Assembly (NCBI GenBank): GCA_017392525.1
Contig: JAFOVD010000045.1
Location: forward strand, 1 to 42,949
DNA length: 42,949 bases
DNA from: Lachnospiraceae bacterium
GTDB taxonomy: Bacteria; Bacillota; Clostridia; Lachnospirales; Lachnospiraceae
Direction of reading: 5' to 3'
Below the pieces are notes generated by a model. That model saw only the letters and a program-made list of their open reading frames with translations, did not search any database and had not been told where the DNA came from. Below, in pieces: positions 42,200-42,949 of the stretch; position 1 is the stretch's first letter; the number at the start of each line of letters is the position of its first letter. The position numbers and the translations under genes were made by a program.

Positions 42200-42949
42200 A
42201 TGGTCACAGCTGTTGTTGGAGCAAACTGGGGAGATGAAGGAAAGGGTAAGATTACAGATACCCTCGCTGAAAAGGCGGATATTATTATTCGTTTCCAAGG
42301 CGGAGCAAATGCAGGTCATACAATTGTAAATGATTATGGTAAATTTGCTTTGCATACACTTCCGTCTGGTGTGTTCTATGGACATACTACAAGTATTATT
42401 GGTAATGGTGTCGCTTTAGACGTACCAAAACTTTTTAACGAGATTAAATCCATTACAGATAAAGGAGTTCCAACACCAAAGATTTTGGTATCTGATCGTG
42501 CACAGATTGTAATGCCATATCATGTTCTCTTTGATCAGTATGAAGAAGAGCGTTTGGGTAAGAAGTCATTTGGCTCAACAAAATCTGGAATTGCTCCATT
42601 CTATTCTGATAAATATGCTAAAATCGGTTTCCAGGTTAGTGAATTATTTGATGAGGATGTTTTAACAGAAAAGGTGGATCGTATTGTAGATATGAAAAAC
42701 ATAATGTTAGAGCATATGTATCATAAGCCGGTAATTGATAAGAAGGAATTGTTAGATACACTTCATGAATATAGAGATATGGTTGCTCCATATAAGTGTG
42801 ATGTATCTAAATTCCTTTGGGATGCAATCAAGGATGGCAAGCAGATTCTCTTAGAAGGTCAGCTTGGAACATTGAAAGATCCTGATCATGGAATCTATCC
42901 AATGGTTACATCTTCTTCTACACTTGCAGCATATGGTGCAATTGGCGCA
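42200..42949 (+). CDS. purA: Adenylosuccinate synthetase, 3' end outside window
   Basis: Converts IMP, aspartate and GTP to adenylosuccinate, the first committed step to AMP; acts on the IMP made by the purO pair in this window. The GTP-binding N-terminus VVGANWGDEGKGKITD, then FQGGANAGHTI, IGNGVALD, GSTKSGIAPFYSDKYAKIGF and LLEGQLGTLKDPDHGIYPMVTSSS are visible. 250 codons are present without a stop; the family is about 425 residues, so roughly 40% is missing downstream. ATG 42200 has AAGGAG 7 bases upstream; ATG 42194 is only 1 base from it. Confidence 0.97.
   Translation, partial: MVTAVVGANWGDEGKGKITDTLAEKADIIIRFQGGANAGHTIVNDYGKFALHTLPSGVFYGHTTSIIGNGVALDVPKLFNEIKSITDKGVPTPKILVSDRAQIVMPYHVLFDQYEEERLGKKSFGSTKSGIAPFYSDKYAKIGFQVSELFDEDVLTEKVDRIVDMKNIMLEHMYHKPVIDKKELLDTLHEYRDMVAPYKCDVSKFLWDAIKDGKQILLEGQLGTLKDPDHGIYPMVTSSSTLAAYGAIGA

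Overview
The window is a gene-dense, low-GC stretch of a Firmicutes chromosome with almost all genes on the + strand. The gene order (yceD-rpmF / plsX-acpP-rnc-smc-ftsY / ylxM-ffh-rpsP-khpA-rimM-trmD-rplS / lepB-rbgA-lepB-rnhB-YlqG-like-ylqH-yraN), the SRP-linked ylxM, the CIRCE/HrcA site in front of groESL, strong AGGAGG ribosome binding sites and a separate PurO-type IMP cyclohydrolase all point to a class Clostridia member, most likely Lachnospiraceae. This assignment is inferred from gene content and order; no 16S or other marker was compared. The window holds 44 protein genes, of which the first and last are cut by the window edges. I found no tRNA, rRNA, CRISPR, IS element or prophage, and no gene-free stretch longer than about 200 bases.

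Region by region. (a) 1-3170: the C-terminal part of a very acidic membrane-anchored protein overlaps hisH, followed by hisF and a terminator. (b) 3193-5897: ung, then a purine-synthesis pair, PurO-type IMP cyclohydrolase plus stand-alone AICAR formyltransferase, replacing the usual fused PurH. (c) 5963-8610: tmcAL on the - strand, divergent from ackA. (d) 8619-9433: consensus promoter, yceD, rpmF, terminator. (e) 9469-16071: plsX and acpP (lipid synthesis) from a promoter overlapped by a perfect inverted repeat, then an internal terminator, then rnc, smc and ftsY. (f) 16134-17345: threonine dehydratase. (g) 17351-21503: SRP/ribosome operon ylxM-ffh-rpsP-khpA-rimM-trmD, with rplS behind its own promoter and a possible autoregulatory leader. 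(h) 21552-26989: two signal peptidase I genes flanking rbgA, rnhB, a FliK-like/FlhB-C-terminus-like pair, and yraN. (i) 26986-32130: pgeF, der, plsY, gpsA, dut and a PRTase-like protein, ending at a terminator. (j) 32197-39021: a type IIA topoisomerase B/A pair, then a CPBP membrane protease homologue, a DUF308-like membrane protein and an Mbeg1-like alpha/beta hydrolase. (k) 39077-41187: CIRCE-controlled groES-groEL with terminator. (l) 41207-end: a DegV fatty-acid-binding protein and purA (cut).

Together these are mostly core housekeeping functions: ribosome maturation, protein targeting and secretion, phospholipid synthesis, chromosome topology and segregation, and purine/histidine synthesis. 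The least explained items are the FliK/FlhB-like pair outside a flagellar operon, the acidic membrane protein at the start, the topoisomerase A subunit that lacks a GyrA box, the PRTase-like protein, the three-gene membrane/hydrolase cluster before groES, and several inverted or tandem repeats sitting exactly on promoters.
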